Source: Erwinia aphidicola | GTDB taxonomy: Bacteria; Pseudomonadota; Gammaproteobacteria; Enterobacterales; Enterobacteriaceae | NCBI RefSeq assembly: GCF_014773485.1 | Contig: NZ_JACXBP010000009.1 | Coordinates: 1-64,000, forward strand | Direction of reading: 5' to 3' | DNA length: 64,000 nt | In this document: piece by piece, positions 51,912 to 61,907 of the stretch | Layout of the letters: every line of letters starts with the position of its first letter | How positions within the stretch are numbered: the first letter of the stretch is position 1 | Program-made: the position numbers and the translations under genes | Notes under the pieces: generated by a model | The model's database searches: none | What the model saw: the letters and a program-made list of their open reading frames with translations, nothing else | What the model was told of the DNA's origin: nothing

Positions 51912-53522
51912 ATGAGTATTTCCCTGGCTAAATCCGGGATGCTGAAAGTCGGTCTCAGCGCCATTGCACTGCTGATCGCCACAGGTGTTCAGGCAAAAAC
52001 CCTGGTTTATTGTTCTGAAGGTTCGCCTGAAGGTTTTAACCCACAGTTATTCACCTCTGGCACTACTTATGACGCCAGCTCGCGTCAGATCTACAACCGT
52101 CTGGTTGAGTTCACCATCGGTACCACTGAATTACACCCGGCCCTGGCAGAGAAATGGGATGTCAGCGCAGACGGTAAAACCTATACCTTCCACCTGCGTA
52201 AAGGCGTGAAGTGGCAGACCACCAAAGATTTCAAGCCAACGCGTGACTTCAACGCGGATGATGTGGTGTTCTCGTTCGAACGCCAGTTGGATAAAAACAA
52301 CAAATATCACGGCGTTTCCGGCGGCAGCTACGAATATTTCGAAGGCATGGATATGCCTAACCTGATTAGCAAAATCGTTAAGGTTGATGATTACACCGTG
52401 CGTTTCGAGCTGACGCGCCCGGAATCACCGTTCCTGGCTGACCTCGGCATGGACTTCGCGTCTATCCTGTCTGCCGAATACGCTGACAACATGCTAAAAG
52501 CCGGCACGCCGGACAAACTCGACCTGAACCCGGTCGGTACCGGTCCGTTCCAGCTGCTGCAGTACCAGAAAGATTCACGCATTCTGTACAAAGCGAACAC
52601 TGACTACTGGGGCACCAAGCCGAAGATTGATCGTCTGGTGTTCTCCATCACCCCAGATGCTTCCGTACGCTATGCCAAAATGCAGAAGGGCGAGTGCCAG
52701 GTGATGCCGTACCCGAACCCGGCTGATATCGCGCGCATGAAAGAAGATAAAAATATCAACCTGATGGAACAGCCTGGCTTGAACGTTGGCTACCTGTCGT
52801 TCAACGTTGAGAAAAAGCCGCTGGATAACCTGAAAGTGCGTCAGGCACTGACCATGGCGGTGAATAAGAAAGCGATTATCGAAGCGGTCTACCAGGGCGC
52901 AGGCCAGGAAGCGAAGAACCTGATCCCACCAACAATGTGGGGCTACAACGACGCGATTCAGGACTATGGCTATGACCCGGAGAAAGCCAAAGCGCTGCTG
53001 AAAGAAGCGGGCATGGCGGATGGTTTCTCCATCGACCTGTGGGCGATGCCGGTACAGCGCCCTTATAACCCGAACGCGCGCCGTATGGCCGAGATGATCC
53101 AGAGCGACTGGGCGAAAGTGGGCGTGAAAGCCAAGATCGTCACCTACGAGTGGGGCGAGTACCTGAAGCGTGCCAAAGCGGGTGAACACCAGACCGTGAT
53201 GATGGGCTGGACCGGCGACAATGGGGACCCGGATAACTTCTTCGCCACCCTGTTCAGCTGTGCCGCAGCGAAAGACGGTTCTAACTATTCACGCTGGTGC
53301 TACAAGCCGTTTGAAGATCAGATCCAGCCGGCGCGTGCCACTGACGATCACAACAAACGTATTGAGTACTACAAGCAGGCTCAGGTGGTGATGCACGATC
53401 AGGCTCCAGCGCTGATCATCGCCCACTCTACCGTGTATGAGCCAGTGAGTAAGAAAGTGAAAGATTACAAAGTGGATCCACTGGGCGGTCACTACTTCGC
53501 GCAGGTTGATATCCAGGAATAA
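51912..53522 (+). CDS. dppA: dipeptide-binding periplasmic protein DppA
   Basis: Solute-binding protein of 536 residues with a signal peptide (cleavage near VQA-KTL), close to E. coli DppA (535). The SBP_5 family signature appears around residues 60-110 (LYNRLVEFTIGTTELHPALAEKWDVSADGKTYTFHLRKGVKWQ). The conserved TGDNGDPDNFF and CSEGSPEGFNPQ motifs are typical of DppA. It captures dipeptides (and haem in some species) and delivers them to DppBCDF, encoded downstream. Confidence 0.96.
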   Translation: MSISLAKSGMLKVGLSAIALLIATGVQAKTLVYCSEGSPEGFNPQLFTSGTTYDASSRQIYNRLVEFTIGTTELHPALAEKWDVSADGKTYTFHLRKGVKWQTTKDFKPTRDFNADDVVFSFERQLDKNNKYHGVSGGSYEYFEGMDMPNLISKIVKVDDYTVRFELTRPESPFLADLGMDFASILSAEYADNMLKAGTPDKLDLNPVGTGPFQLLQYQKDSRILYKANTDYWGTKPKIDRLVFSITPDASVRYAKMQKGECQVMPYPNPADIARMKEDKNINLMEQPGLNVGYLSFNVEKKPLDNLKVRQALTMAVNKKAIIEAVYQGAGQEAKNLIPPTMWGYNDAIQDYGYDPEKAKALLKEAGMADGFSIDLWAMPVQRPYNPNARRMAEMIQSDWAKVGVKAKIVTYEWGEYLKRAKAGEHQTVMMGWTGDNGDPDNFFATLFSCAAAKDGSNYSRWCYKPFEDQIQPARATDDHNKRIEYYKQAQVVMHDQAPALIIAHSTVYEPVSKKVKDYKVDPLGGHYFAQVDIQE

Positions 53523-53560
53523 TACGGCGGGTTGGAGAGCTACAACTCCCCGTAAATTGC

Positions 53561-53584
53561 GTAGGGGCCAGGCATTCCTGGCCC
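53561..53584. repeat. half palindromic element in dppA-dppB gap
   Basis: GTAGGGGCCAGGCAT then TCCTGGCCC forms one hairpin of the GTAGGG family in the 133-base gap after dppA. A hairpin here can favour higher dppA mRNA than dppBCDF, as binding proteins need excess expression. Confidence 0.7.
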
Positions 53585-53655
53585 TTCTTTCGCAAGATGT
53601 GAGCAATAATAATCCTGTCGGTTACGGCTGCAGGAAATAAAAGAGAACACGGATT

Positions 53656-54675
53656 ATGCTGCAGTTCATACTCCGACGTCTGGGACTTGTCATCCCGACG
53701 TTTATCGGTATCACCCTGTTAACCTTCGCGTTTGTTCATATGATCCCCGGTGACCCGGTGATGATTATGGTGGGCGAGCGCGGGATCTCCCCGGAACGTC
53801 ACGCACAGCTGATGGCCCAGCTTGGTCTGGATAAGCCACTCTGGCAGCAGTACATCACCTATATCAACGGTGTCATGCATGGCGATTTGGGCCTGTCACT
53901 AAAAAGCCGCGTGCCGGTGTGGGACGAGTTCGTTCCGCGCTTTAAGGCCACGCTGGAACTGGGCATCTGCGCGATGCTGTTTGCCGTTGCCGTCGGCATC
54001 CCGGTAGGCGTGCTGGCTGCGGTAAAACGCGGCTCGATCTTCGACCACACCGCGGTGGGCATCTCCCTGACCGGTTACTCCATGCCTATCTTCTGGTGGG
54101 GGATGATGCTGATCATGCTGGTGTCGGTGCAGCTCAACCTCACCCCGGTATCCGGGCGTGTGGGCGATACGGTGTTCCTCGATGACAGCATGCCGCTGAC
54201 CGGCTTTATGCTGATCGACACGCTTTTCTGGGGCGAGCCGGGCGACTTTAAAGACGCCGTGATGCATATGATCCTGCCTGCCATCGTGCTGGGCACCATC
54301 CCGCTGGCGGTGATCGTGCGTATGACGCGCTCGGCGATGCTGGAAGTGCTGGGCGAAGACTACATTCGCACCGCGCGCGCCAAGGGGCTGACGCCGATGC
54401 GGGTGATCGTGGTTCACGCGCTGCGCAACGCCATGCTGCCGGTGGTCACGGTGATCGGTCTTCAGGTCGGCACGCTGCTGGCCGGGGCCATCCTCACGGA
54501 AACCATCTTCTCCTGGCCGGGCCTGGGGCGCTGGTTAATCGACGCACTACAGCGCCGTGACTACCCGGTGGTTCAGGGTGGCGTGCTGATGGTGGCTACG
54601 CTGATTATCTTCGTCAACCTGCTGGTCGACGTGCTTTACGGCGTGGTTAACCCGCGCATCCGTCACAAGAAATAA
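53656..54675 (+). CDS. dppB: dipeptide ABC transporter permease DppB
   Basis: Permease of 339 residues with six membrane segments. The N-terminal MLQFILRRLGLVIPTFIGITLLTFAFVHMIPGDPV and the EAA-type loop (EDYIRTARAKGLTPMRVIVVHALRNAMLPVVTVIG) are canonical for DppB. It pairs with DppC to form the translocation pore. GGAAATAAAAGAGAA precedes the ATG and dppC follows 9 bases after the stop. Confidence 0.96.
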   Translation: MLQFILRRLGLVIPTFIGITLLTFAFVHMIPGDPVMIMVGERGISPERHAQLMAQLGLDKPLWQQYITYINGVMHGDLGLSLKSRVPVWDEFVPRFKATLELGICAMLFAVAVGIPVGVLAAVKRGSIFDHTAVGISLTGYSMPIFWWGMMLIMLVSVQLNLTPVSGRVGDTVFLDDSMPLTGFMLIDTLFWGEPGDFKDAVMHMILPAIVLGTIPLAVIVRMTRSAMLEVLGEDYIRTARAKGLTPMRVIVVHALRNAMLPVVTVIGLQVGTLLAGAILTETIFSWPGLGRWLIDALQRRDYPVVQGGVLMVATLIIFVNLLVDVLYGVVNPRIRHKK

Positions 54676-54684
54676 GGGGCCAAC

Positions 54685-55587
54685 ATGTCTGTTGTGGATC
54701 CAGGCAGCGTCAGCGCTGCACCCAAGCCGATGACCCCGATACAGGAATTCTGGCACTACTTTAAGCGTAACAAAGGCGCGGTGATCGGCCTGGTTTACGT
54801 GGTTCTGATGATCATTATCGCGGTGTTTGCCAACGTACTGGCCCCGCACGCGCCCGCCGAACAGTTCCGCGATGCGCTGCTGAAGCCGCCAGCCTGGCAG
54901 GAAGGCGGCAGCTGGCAATATCTCTTCGGTACTGATGACGTGGGCCGCGATGTGCTGTCGCGTCTGATGTACGGTGCGCGCCTGTCGCTGCTGGTCGGCT
55001 GCCTGGTGGTGGTGCTGTCGCTGATTTTCGGCGTGATCTTCGGCCTGATTGCCGGTTATGTCGGCGGGGCGGTCGACGCGGCGATTATGCGCCTGGTCGA
55101 TATCATGCTGGCGCTGCCAAGCCTGCTGCTGGCGCTGGTGCTGGTGGCTATCTTCGGCCCGTCGATTGTTAACGCCTCGATAGCGCTGACCTTTGTTGCC
55201 CTGCCGCACTACATCCGTCTGACCCGTGCTGCGGTGCTGGTGGAAGTGACGCGTGATTACGTTACCGCTTCCCGCGTGGCCGGAGCCGGTGCAGTGCGCC
55301 AGATGTTCGTCAATATTTTACCAAACTGCCTGGCACCGCTGATCGTGCAGGCGTCTCTCGGTTTTTCCAACGCGATCCTCGATATGGCCGCGCTGGGTTT
55401 CCTGGGTATGGGTGCGCAGCCGCCAACGCCGGAGTGGGGCACGATGCTCTCCGACGTGCTGCAGTTCGCGCAAAGTGCCTGGTGGGTGGTCACCTTCCCG
55501 GGTGTTGCCATTCTGCTGACGGTACTGGCATTTAACCTGATGGGCGACGGCTTACGCGACGCTCTTGACCCGAAACTCAAACAGTAG
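54685..55587 (+). CDS. dppC: dipeptide ABC transporter permease DppC
   Basis: Permease of 300 residues. The cytoplasmic N-terminus has the OppC-type stretch [23 protein letters not shown]. Membrane segments follow, with [22 protein letters not shown] and the EAA loop ([35 protein letters not shown]). It is the second pore subunit of the importer. The neighbours on both sides are within 10 bases. Confidence 0.96.
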   Translation: MSVVDPGSVSAAPKPMTPIQEFWHYFKRNKGAVIGLVYVVLMIIIAVFANVLAPHAPAEQFRDALLKPPAWQEGGSWQYLFGTDDVGRDVLSRLMYGARLSLLVGCLVVVLSLIFGVIFGLIAGYVGGAVDAAIMRLVDIMLALPSLLLALVLVAIFGPSIVNASIALTFVALPHYIRLTRAAVLVEVTRDYVTASRVAGAGAVRQMFVNILPNCLAPLIVQASLGFSNAILDMAALGFLGMGAQPPTPEWGTMLSDVLQFAQSAWWVVTFPGVAILLTVLAFNLMGDGLRDALDPKLKQ

Positions 55588-55595
55588 GCAGCGAG

Positions 55596-56582
55596 ATGGC
55601 ACTCTTAACAGTAGATAAACTCTCGGTGCATTTCGGTGACGAAAAAGCACCGTTCCGCGCCGTCGACCGCATCAGCTATCAGGTCGAGCAGGGGCAGGTT
55701 GTCGGGATCGTCGGTGAATCCGGCTCCGGCAAATCGGTCAGCTCGCTGGCGATTATGGGGCTGATTGATTACCCCGGCAAAGTGATGGCCGACAACCTGG
55801 TGTTTAACCAGCGCGACCTGAAACGCATCTCCGAAAAAGAGCGCCGCCAGCTGGTGGGCTCGGAAGTGGCGATGATTTTCCAGGACCCGATGACCAGCCT
55901 CAACCCGTGCTACACCGTGGGCTTCCAGATTATGGAAGCGATAAAGGTGCATCAGGGCGGCAACAAGCGCACCCGTCGCCAGCGCGCTATCGACCTGCTG
56001 AACCAGGTCGGTATCCCTGATCCGGCTTCGCGCCTTGACGTTTACCCGCACCAGCTCTCCGGCGGGATGAGTCAGCGCGTGATGATCGCCATGGCGATCG
56101 CCTGCCGGCCGAAGCTGCTGATCGCCGATGAGCCAACCACGGCGCTCGACGTGACGATTCAGGCGCAGATCATCGAGCTGTTGCTCGATCTGCAGCGCCA
56201 GGAGAATATGGCGCTGATCCTGATTACCCACGATCTGGCGCTGGTGGCGGAAGCCGCCCAGCATATTATCGTGATGTACGCGGGGCAGGTGGTGGAAACC
56301 GGTAAAGCGGTGGACATCTTTAAAGCGCCGCGCCATCCGTACACTCAGGCGCTGCTGCGTGCGCTGCCGGAGTTCGCGGCGGATAAAGCGCGTCTGGCAT
56401 CGCTGCCGGGCGTGGTGCCGGGCAAATATGACCGCCCGAACGGCTGCCTGCTCAACCCGCGCTGCCCGTATGCGCAGGATCGCTGCCGCAGCGAAGAGCC
56501 GTCACTGCATGATATTGCCGGGCGTCAGTCCAAATGTCATTTCCCACTGGATGATGCCGGGAGACCAACTTATGAAGCCTGA
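55596..56582 (+). CDS. dppD: dipeptide ABC transporter ATPase DppD
   Basis: ATPase of 328 residues. Walker A is GESGSGKS, the signature is LSGGMSQRV, Walker B is [12 protein letters not shown], and the switch His is in LITHDL. The C-terminal oligopeptide-transporter extension has a [14 protein letters not shown] cluster, where this family can bind an Fe-S cluster. It powers dipeptide import with DppF. It overlaps dppF by 11 bases. Confidence 0.96.
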   Translation: MALLTVDKLSVHFGDEKAPFRAVDRISYQVEQGQVVGIVGESGSGKSVSSLAIMGLIDYPGKVMADNLVFNQRDLKRISEKERRQLVGSEVAMIFQDPMTSLNPCYTVGFQIMEAIKVHQGGNKRTRRQRAIDLLNQVGIPDPASRLDVYPHQLSGGMSQRVMIAMAIACRPKLLIADEPTTALDVTIQAQIIELLLDLQRQENMALILITHDLALVAEAAQHIIVMYAGQVVETGKAVDIFKAPRHPYTQALLRALPEFAADKARLASLPGVVPGKYDRPNGCLLNPRCPYAQDRCRSEEPSLHDIAGRQSKCHFPLDDAGRPTYEA

Positions 56583-57573
56583 ACACGATAAAGCCACGCT
56601 GCTGATGCAGGCCATCGACCTGAAAAAACACTACCCGGTGAAAAAGGGGTTGTTTGGCCAGGAGCGACTGGTCAAAGCGCTGGACGGCGTGTCGTTCGAT
56701 CTGGAGCGCGGCAAAACCCTGGCGGTGGTCGGCGAGTCCGGCTGCGGCAAGTCCACGCTGGGCCGCCTGCTGACGATGATCGAAACCCCGACCGAGGGGC
56801 AGCTGTTCTATCAGGGGCAGGACCTGCTGAAGCACGACCCGGAAGCGCAGAAGCTGCGCCGTCAGAAAATCCAGATCGTCTTCCAGAACCCGTACGGTTC
56901 TCTGAACCCGCGTAAAAAGGTCAGCCAGATCCTTGAAGAGCCGCTGCTGATTAACACCAGTCTGAGCAAAGCGGAGCGCCGCGAGAAAACCCTGGAGATG
57001 ATGGCCAAGGTCGGCCTGAAAACCGAGCATTACGACCGCTATCCGCATATGTTCTCCGGCGGCCAGCGTCAGCGTATCGCCATTGCACGCGGCCTGATGC
57101 TCGACCCGGACGTGCTGATTGCCGACGAGCCGGTTTCCGCGCTCGACGTGTCGGTGCGTGCGCAGGTGCTGAACCTGATGATGGACCTGCAGCAGGATCT
57201 GGGGCTGTCGTACGTGTTTATCTCGCACGACCTGTCGGTGGTTGAGCATATCGCTGATGAAGTGATGGTGATGTACCTGGGCCGCTGCGTGGAGAAGGGC
57301 AGTAAAGAGGAGATTTTTGCCAATCCGCGCCACCCTTACACCCAGGCGCTGCTGTCGGCCACCCCACGCCTTAACCCGGATGAGCGCCGCGAGCGCATCA
57401 AGCTGACCGGCGAGCTGCCAAGCCCGCTCAACCCGCCACCGGGCTGCGCCTTTAATGCCCGCTGCCGCCGCCAGTTCGGCACCTGCGTGCAGCTTCAGCC
57501 GCAGCTGAAGTCCTACGGCGGTCAGCAGGTTGCCTGCTTCGCGGTCGACCAGGACGAAAACCCGACGACCTGA
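56572..57573 (+). CDS. dppF: dipeptide ABC transporter ATPase DppF
   Basis: ATPase of 333 residues from ATG 56572 ([17 protein letters not shown]); E. coli DppF has 334. Walker A is GESGCGKST, the signature FSGGQRQRI, Walker [13 protein letters not shown], and the switch His in [11 protein letters not shown]. The C-terminal extension carries [14 protein letters not shown]. The long open frame from 56359 is only upstream read-through inside dppD. It completes the dpp operon. Confidence 0.96.
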   Translation: MKPEHDKATLLMQAIDLKKHYPVKKGLFGQERLVKALDGVSFDLERGKTLAVVGESGCGKSTLGRLLTMIETPTEGQLFYQGQDLLKHDPEAQKLRRQKIQIVFQNPYGSLNPRKKVSQILEEPLLINTSLSKAERREKTLEMMAKVGLKTEHYDRYPHMFSGGQRQRIAIARGLMLDPDVLIADEPVSALDVSVRAQVLNLMMDLQQDLGLSYVFISHDLSVVEHIADEVMVMYLGRCVEKGSKEEIFANPRHPYTQALLSATPRLNPDERRERIKLTGELPSPLNPPPGCAFNARCRRQFGTCVQLQPQLKSYGGQQVACFAVDQDENPTT

Positions 57574-57586
57574 CTGCGGCAATCCT

Positions 57587-57709
57587 GTAGAGGCCGACCT
57601 TCTTTTCCGGTCGGCCTTTCAATTCTGCGGGTCGACCAAAACGAAAGGTCGACCCCTACGTTGCCGCACAGACGTTTGTAGGGGCCGACCCTTTTTTCCG
57701 GCCGGCCCT
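57587..57709. repeat. tandem palindromic GTAG...CTAC elements after dppF
   Basis: One composite copy runs from 57587 to 57659 (GTAGAGGCCGACC...GGTCGGCC, then GGGTCGACC...GGTCGACCCCTAC). A second half copy lies at 57678-57709 (GTAGGGGCCGACC...GGCCGGCCC). T-rich loops and tails make them likely terminators of the dpp operon. Confidence 0.8.
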
Positions 57710-58174
57710 CTCTTCCCTATCGCACAAAATTCTTCAGCCAAACCCATGGTTCTGCATCCGCTGCTATGCTGTATAAAAAACCATCCTAATCTATCCTCCC
57801 TAAGCCCAATCAGGGCAGGTCGAAGAAACAGGAGGTTGGACAGGGCTTTCGTAGTGACTTATGTCAAATTTTCTTTAGGTGGCAGAGGATTATGGGATAG
57901 CCTTAATAATTAAAAGGAAAACGTCGCATCGGGAAAGCGTAAATATGAGGAAGGTATTTCATTTAAATGAAATGGCCGCCAGGAAATACGCGAAATAATC
58001 ACCTAAGGCAAATAATCACTGTGCTGATATATAACCCCTGCAATTAATTATTTTACTTATTTCACGTTATTTATTCTTTCAAAACCTTCTATCTGTGATA
58101 TGAGATTAGTCTGAGTGATTTAAACTTTATATGTTATATTGCCGCGAAAACATCCACCTTGCGCGATCATTCTC
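57710..58174 (+). promoter_or_regulatory. upstream region of the bcs operon
   Basis: About 460 AT-rich bases before bcsO, without a supported gene. The promoter of the cellulose operon should be here. I cannot place it securely, and I see no clear riboswitch. Confidence 0.45.
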
Positions 58175-58876
58175 ATGAAAAGCTATGATGACCTGCAGCG
58201 TTTTAAAGAAAAAACGCAAACAAACCATATTGAATTCAAAGACATGTCTGAGCAGGCGATCAATTCTGACAGCACCAACTGGGCGATAATCAAACAGTTG
58301 CTGAATGAGGGCGCAGGGTCGGTGCTGGATAACCGTCAGCGTATCGATCTGGCGTCACCGCAGCCGATCGATTCCGCTGCCTTTAGCCCCCCGCCAGCGG
58401 AAATGCCTGCGGTGGCACCACATTTACCGGTCCACTCTTATGTTGCGGCCGCGCCATTGGCTAACGATAAGATCGGCGCCTCGCTGCTCGACAGTATTTC
58501 CGCCTCGCTGCAGGCGGGACCGCCTGAAGTCGCAACAGCGCAGCCCGTCGCTGCGGCGACACCGGTAGCGGATGCTGCGCCGCTGCGCGCCATGCCGCTT
58601 GCCCGCCAGACTGCCATGGCTGGCTCTTCCCTGCTCGAACAGCTGTCAGCCAGCACGCCGGTTAAACCGGTCGTGCAAAGCGCCCCGGCCCCTGTGGCTC
58701 AGGCGCCTCAGCCCGTTGCGGCCGCGGCCGCCCCACAGCCCGTTATGGCGGCTGCGGCCCCGGTTAACGCGAGCTTCAAACAGTTGTTTAGTCCGGCTGC
58801 GGCCCCTGCTCCTCAGGCGCTGTCGAAGGATGTGTTGTTACAACCCCTGCTGGAGAAAATTGCCTCATGCCGTTAG
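58175..58876 (+). CDS. bcsO: cellulose biosynthesis protein BcsO
   Basis: Protein of 233 residues from ATG 58175. It starts MKSYDDLQRFKEKTQTNHIEFKDMS, the BcsO N-terminal signature. A linker very rich in Ala and Pro fills residues about 60-215, and a short C-terminal segment ends LLQPLLEKIASCR. BcsO occurs in bcs operons of Enterobacter, Klebsiella and Erwinia relatives; its exact role is unknown, perhaps a scaffold with BcsQ. No ideal ribosome binding site is seen. It overlaps bcsQ by 10 bases. Confidence 0.82.
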   Translation: MKSYDDLQRFKEKTQTNHIEFKDMSEQAINSDSTNWAIIKQLLNEGAGSVLDNRQRIDLASPQPIDSAAFSPPPAEMPAVAPHLPVHSYVAAAPLANDKIGASLLDSISASLQAGPPEVATAQPVAAATPVADAAPLRAMPLARQTAMAGSSLLEQLSASTPVKPVVQSAPAPVAQAPQPVAAAAAPQPVMAAAAPVNASFKQLFSPAAAPAPQALSKDVLLQPLLEKIASCR

Positions 58877-59664
58877 TTTGCGTCTGCTCCCCTAAAGGCG
58901 GTGTGGGTAAAACCACCATGGCGGCCAACCTTGCTCATGCCCTCGCACGCGGCGGCAGCAAGGTGCTGGCTATCGATTTTGACGTGCAGAACGCCCTGCG
59001 CCTGCACTTTGGCGTGCCGCTGGCCGACGGACGTGGCTTTGTGGCGAAATCAGCGGAATCTTCCGACTGGAGTCAGTCGATCCTCACCACCGGCGGCAAT
59101 ATTTTTGTCCTGCCTTACGGGGAGGTCAGCGAAGAGCAACGCGTTGAGTTTGAAAACAATCTGACACGTGACCCCAACTTCCTTGCGCGCGGGCTGCACA
59201 GCGTCCTCAACTATCCTGGCCTGGCGATTATCGCGGATTTCCCGCCAGGCCCAGGCCCGGCGCTTAAAGCTATGACCGCACTTGCCGATATGCATTTAGT
59301 GGTGATGCTGGCGGATACCGCCTCTCTGTCGCTGCTGCCGCAGATTGAGAACGAAAAAATGATCGGCGGCGCGCTTAACCATCGCAGCGGTCACTATTTT
59401 GTGCTCAACCAAAGCGACAACCGCCGCAATATCAGCCGCGATGTGACCGCCTTTATGCAGCAGCGCCTTGGCGACAGGCTGCTGGGCGTGGTCAACCGCG
59501 ATGAGAGCGTGGCGGAGGCCAACGCTTCCCAGCAGTCGATTTTTGATTTTAGCCCGGTCTCAGCCGCGGCCTTTGATATTGAGCTGGTCGGCAAGCGTCT
59601 TGCGGCGCTGCTTAACATCAAAGTCGGTGACGGCGAAATGCACGCCCCGCTGAACTCTCGTTAA
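58867..59664 (+). CDS. bcsQ: cellulose biosynthesis protein BcsQ (MinD/ParA-type ATPase)
   Basis: Protein of 265 residues. The deviant Walker A motif SPKGGVGKTTMAANLAHAL lies near the N-terminus, with FDVQNALRLHFGVPL and a later ADFPPGPG segment typical of BcsQ. It localises the cellulose machinery to one pole in E. coli and is needed for secretion. It overlaps bcsO and precedes bcsA by 143 bases. Confidence 0.95.
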   Translation: MPLVCVCSPKGGVGKTTMAANLAHALARGGSKVLAIDFDVQNALRLHFGVPLADGRGFVAKSAESSDWSQSILTTGGNIFVLPYGEVSEEQRVEFENNLTRDPNFLARGLHSVLNYPGLAIIADFPPGPGPALKAMTALADMHLVVMLADTASLSLLPQIENEKMIGGALNHRSGHYFVLNQSDNRRNISRDVTAFMQQRLGDRLLGVVNRDESVAEANASQQSIFDFSPVSAAAFDIELVGKRLAALLNIKVGDGEMHAPLNSR

Positions 59665-59807
59665 CTTTAGGCCTGTACCCAAAATAACTCGAGTTGCAGC
59701 CAACGCGCATGCAGCTTGAAGTATGAAGAGTATAACGCCGGGCACGGAAGTCTGAAGACGCGTGGCGCCAGCGCCACGATTATAACTATACGTATTCAGG
59801 ATGACTT
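59665..59807. repeat. bcsQ-bcsA spacer with recurring enterobacterial motif
   Basis: The spacer begins with ACCCAAAATAACTCGAGTTGCAG, a motif I have seen repeatedly in intergenic DNA of Yersinia, Serratia and Erwinia relatives, and continues with a GC-rich inverted repeat (GTGGCGCC/GGCGCCAC near 59761). It probably forms RNA structure. bcsA lacks a strong ribosome binding site apart from AGGATGACTT. Confidence 0.5.
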
Positions 59808-61907
59808 ATGAACAAAGTCCTGTTCTATCTGCTGCTGCTGATATTATTCCCCATCGCTGCGGTCATCGTTATCACCCCAATGGACAGCCAGAAGCAATAT
59901 ATCTTTGGCTTAATCTCTATTGCTATCGTGTTTTTATTGGGCTTTAGCAAGAGCAAAAAAGTCTCGCTGGTGATGGTGGTTCTCTCGGCAATGATGTCGA
60001 CGCGTTATATTTTTTGGCGCGCAACCGAAACGCTGCATTTTAATTCCGAGGTGGAAGCGATCCTCGGCATCGGCTTATTTATTGCCGAGCTCTATGTCTG
60101 GCTTATTTTAATCCTCGGCTACCTGCAAACTTCATGGCCGCTTAAGCGAACCATTGAGCCGCTGCCGGACGATGTCAGCCTGTGGCCGACCGTCGATGTC
60201 TACGTACCGAGCTACAACGAAAGCCTCGACGTGGTGCGCGACACCGTTCTGGCCGCGCAGTGCATCGACTACCCGCGCGACAAGATCAAGATCTACCTGC
60301 TGGACGATGGCAAGCGCAGCGAATTCGCCCGCTTCGCCGCAGACGTTGGCGTCGGCTATATCACCCGTGATGACAACCGCCACGCCAAAGCCGGTAACCT
60401 CAACCACGCAATGAAAATCACCAAGGGTGAGCTGATCTGCGTATTTGACTGCGACCACGTCGCCACCCGCACCTTCCTGCAGGCCACCGTGGGTGCCTTC
60501 CTGAAGGATAAGAAGCTGGCGCTGTTGCAGACCCCGCACTACTTCTACTCGCCGGATCCGTTTGAGCGCAACCTGAAAGCGGCGCGAGAAATCCCGAACG
60601 AGGGCGCACTGTTCTACGGCCCGGTCCAGCAGGGTAACGACAACTGGAACGCCACCTTTTTCTGCGGCTCCTGTGCCGTTATCCGTCGCTCAGCGCTGGA
60701 AGAGATTGGCGGCTTCGCGGTGGAAACCGTGACCGAAGATGCGCACACCGCGCTGAAGATGCAGCGCCTCGGCTGGGGTTCAGCCTTCCTGGCGATCCCG
60801 CTGGCGGCGGGCCTCGCGACCGAACGCCTGGGTCTGCATATCGTACAGCGTACCCGTTGGGCGCGCGGTATGACGCAGATCTTCCGCGTGGATAATCCGC
60901 TGTTTGGCCGCGGTCTGAAGTGGCAGCAGCGCCTGTGCTACCTCAACGCCATGCTGCACTTCCAGTTCGGCCTGCCGCGCGTCATCTTCCTGACCGCGCC
61001 GCTGGCCTACCTGCTGTTTAACCTGAATATCATTCACTCGTCCGCCAGCCTGATCTTCGCCTACGTGCTGCCGCACCTGGTGATGTCGCTGTACGTCAAC
61101 TCGCGTATGAATGGCCGCTTCCGCGCCACCTTCTGGGGCGAGATTTACGAAACGGTGATGGCGTTCCACCTGGTGATCCCGACCATCCTGACGATGATTT
61201 CGCCCAAGCACGGCAAGTTCAACGTGACGGATAAGGGCGGCCTGCTGGATGTCGGCTTCTTCGACTTTAACATCGTGCGCCCGCACGTGATCTGCGCCCT
61301 GCTGCTGCTGATTGGCGTGGTGAGCGGCGTGGTTCGCGCCGTCGGCCATAACTATTTTGGCGTTGACCCGTATGTGATTGCGCTCAACGTCGGCTGGGCG
61401 ACCTTCAGCCTGATCATCCTGATGGCGGCCATTGCCGTGGCGCGTGAAACTAAGCAGGTGCGTAAAACCATCCGTATCGATGTCCACCTGCCGGTGGTGA
61501 TCCACTACGCCAGCGGCATTTCGTCACGCAGCAGCACCATCAACCTGTCGATGGGCGGCGCGCAGATAAGCGCGCCGGACCAGCGCCATGAAAATGATGA
61601 AATCGAAGCGATTGACGTGATGCTGGAGTCCGGCACCATCTCCATTCCTGTGCAGATCATTGGCGCAGAAGATGGCGTTATCCGCCTGCAGTTCCACGAA
61701 ATGCCGCTGTCGCGCCGCCGTGAACTGGTGCGCGTGGTGCTGGCGCGCGCCGATGCGTGGATCCAGCCGGAAGGCCCGAAAGATAATCCGCTGCGCTCGC
61801 TGCTGAATATCATCCGTACCGTATTTGAACTGTTCTGGCTGAGCTGGAAAGACAGCCGCGCCAGAAAGAAACAGCAGGCGCACGTGGAAGAGGATAGCGC
61901 AGTATGA
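59808..61907 (+). CDS. bcsA: cellulose synthase catalytic subunit BcsA
   Basis: Membrane glycosyltransferase (GT2) of 699 residues. Catalytic motifs are LDDGKRSEF, FDCDHVATRTF (DxD), VTEDAHTALK (TED) and QRTRWARGM (QxxRW). The C-terminal PilZ domain has RETKQVRKTIR and INLSMGGAQI, which bind cyclic di-GMP to activate synthesis. It uses UDP-glucose and extrudes the glucan. It is shorter than E. coli BcsA (872) because the N-terminal extension is missing, as in many other species. It overlaps bcsB by 4 bases. Confidence 0.96.
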   Translation: MNKVLFYLLLLILFPIAAVIVITPMDSQKQYIFGLISIAIVFLLGFSKSKKVSLVMVVLSAMMSTRYIFWRATETLHFNSEVEAILGIGLFIAELYVWLILILGYLQTSWPLKRTIEPLPDDVSLWPTVDVYVPSYNESLDVVRDTVLAAQCIDYPRDKIKIYLLDDGKRSEFARFAADVGVGYITRDDNRHAKAGNLNHAMKITKGELICVFDCDHVATRTFLQATVGAFLKDKKLALLQTPHYFYSPDPFERNLKAAREIPNEGALFYGPVQQGNDNWNATFFCGSCAVIRRSALEEIGGFAVETVTEDAHTALKMQRLGWGSAFLAIPLAAGLATERLGLHIVQRTRWARGMTQIFRVDNPLFGRGLKWQQRLCYLNAMLHFQFGLPRVIFLTAPLAYLLFNLNIIHSSASLIFAYVLPHLVMSLYVNSRMNGRFRATFWGEIYETVMAFHLVIPTILTMISPKHGKFNVTDKGGLLDVGFFDFNIVRPHVICALLLLIGVVSGVVRAVGHNYFGVDPYVIALNVGWATFSLIILMAAIAVARETKQVRKTIRIDVHLPVVIHYASGISSRSSTINLSMGGAQISAPDQRHENDEIEAIDVMLESGTISIPVQIIGAEDGVIRLQFHEMPLSRRRELVRVVLARADAWIQPEGPKDNPLRSLLNIIRTVFELFWLSWKDSRARKKQQAHVEEDSAV

